Below the pieces are notes generated by a model. The model searched no databases, was not told the DNA's origin, and worked only from the letters and a program-made list of their open reading frames with translations. From the NCBI GenBank assembly GCA_013696525.1, contig JACCYK010000090.1:1-6119 (forward strand): DNA of 6,119 nt, given 5' to 3'. Both the position numbers and the translations under genes were made by a program. Positions 5,826 through 6,119 of this stretch are shown in pieces; position 1 is the first letter of the stretch; each line of letters opens with the position of its first letter. This DNA is from Chloroflexia bacterium (GTDB lineage Bacteria > Chloroflexota > Chloroflexia > Thermomicrobiales > UBA6265).

Positions 5826-5852
5826 TCGAGACCAGGATAGAACACTTGATCT

Positions 5853-5969
5853 ATGCTGGTGGAGCGGGATGTAGGTCGGCGTATGCGCTTGCCGGGGGCC
5901 GATCGCGAGCCGAATTACGGCTCGTCGCGACCGGACCGATGCGGAGCCGGAAGGACAGACCAGCAATGA
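5853..5969 (+). CDS. Possible 38-residue leader ORF overlapping the recA start
   Basis: An ATG at 5853 opens a 38-codon frame (begins MLVERDVGRRM, ends GRTDQQ) whose TGA at 5967-5969 overlaps the recA ATG at 5966 as ATGA, the classic arrangement for translational coupling. It lies entirely within the expected recA transcript. The ribosome binding site before the ATG is weak, and the product is basic and shows no known domain. It could be a leader peptide, or an accident of the leader sequence. Confidence 0.25.
   Translation: MLVERDVGRRMRLPGADREPNYGSSRPDRCGAGRTDQQ
5906..5924 (+). promoter_or_regulatory. Hairpin in the recA leader
   Basis: CGAGCCG (5906-5912) pairs with CGGCTCG (5918-5924) over seven bases with loop AATTA; two further pairs, with one bulged T at 5925, extend it at the base. 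It sits about 40 bases before the recA start and upstream of its ribosome binding site. No T tract follows, so it is not a terminator. Confidence 0.5.
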
Positions 5970-6119
5970 CGGAACGCGAACGCTCGGTAGACCTCGCGAT
6001 CGCGCAGATCGAGCGCCAGTTTGGCAAGGGCTCGATCATGAAGATGACGGGCGATGCCGCGCCGCAGCATATCGAGACGATCTCGACCGGCAGCATCGCC
6101 CTGGATCTCAGCCTTGGCA
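5966..6119 (+). CDS. recA: Recombinase RecA, N-terminal part (3' end outside the window)
   Basis: The first 51 codons of RecA, the ATP-dependent DNA strand exchange protein that also triggers LexA self-cleavage in the SOS response. The N-terminal helix and first strands are unmistakable: LAIAQIERQFGKGSIMKM (residues 10-27) and IETISTGSIALDLSLG (36-51), which match the family's LAQIEKQFGKGSIM and ISTGSLALDxALG. The window ends before the Walker A motif, so catalytic residues cannot be checked. The ATG at 5966 has AAGGA (5951-5955) 10 bases upstream and gives the typical MTERE-like start. An in-frame ATG at 5939 would add nine residues (MRSRKDRPA) but lacks a comparable ribosome binding site. 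The gene has its own promoter and a long leader. Confidence 0.95.
   Translation, partial: MTERERSVDLAIAQIERQFGKGSIMKMTGDAAPQHIETISTGSIALDLSLG

Noticed and set aside
5939..5965. Earlier recA start at ATG 5939
   Set aside because: In frame, but there is no ribosome binding site of comparable quality, and the ATG at 5966 gives the usual RecA N-terminus.

Overview
The window is GC-rich bacterial chromosome (third codon positions mostly G or C) cut inside a gene at each end. Several traits fit a thermomicrobial Chloroflexota such as a Sphaerobacter or Nitrolancea relative: a secreted DUF305 protein whose mature end begins with a QEATPS-type sequence, a cytosolic cysteine-rich DUF326 copper protein, a GGDCS-type arginase-fold protein, and the style of the recA start. 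An actinobacterium cannot be excluded from sequence alone.

Layout. Positions 1-1321 (+ strand) hold the 3' end of an amidohydrolase/deacetylase-type metallohydrolase followed, after 14 bases, by an arginase-fold protein; they look like one operon. A 35-base array of five heptamers (1353-1387) separates this operon from the convergent - strand genes and runs directly into the stop codon of the first of them.

Positions 1387-3524 (- strand) hold a nicotinamidase gene followed by a nicotinate phosphoribosyltransferase gene. Together they encode the two committed steps of the deamidating (Preiss-Handler) NAD salvage route: nicotinamide to nicotinate, then to nicotinate mononucleotide. A palindrome lies in the promoter region.

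Positions 3690-5468 (- strand) look like a copper-handling group: a 17-cysteine DUF326/Csp-like four-helix-bundle protein, a secreted Met-rich protein with two DUF305 repeats, and an unrecognised small exported protein with a His-rich patch. Two hairpins that look like terminators follow the first two of these genes, and the DUF305 gene has its ribosome binding site inside a perfect inverted repeat.

Positions 5469-5796 contain no recognisable gene. A very good sigma-70 type promoter at 5797-5825 then leads, through a leader of roughly 134 bases with a hairpin and a 38-codon leader ORF that overlaps the recA start, into recA, which leaves the window after 51 codons, before its Walker A motif.

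I see no CRISPR array, tRNA, rRNA, or intact mobile element. The least explained parts are the control sequences in front of the DUF305 gene, the recA leader, the non-canonical active site of the arginase-fold protein, and the small exported protein at 5016-5468.
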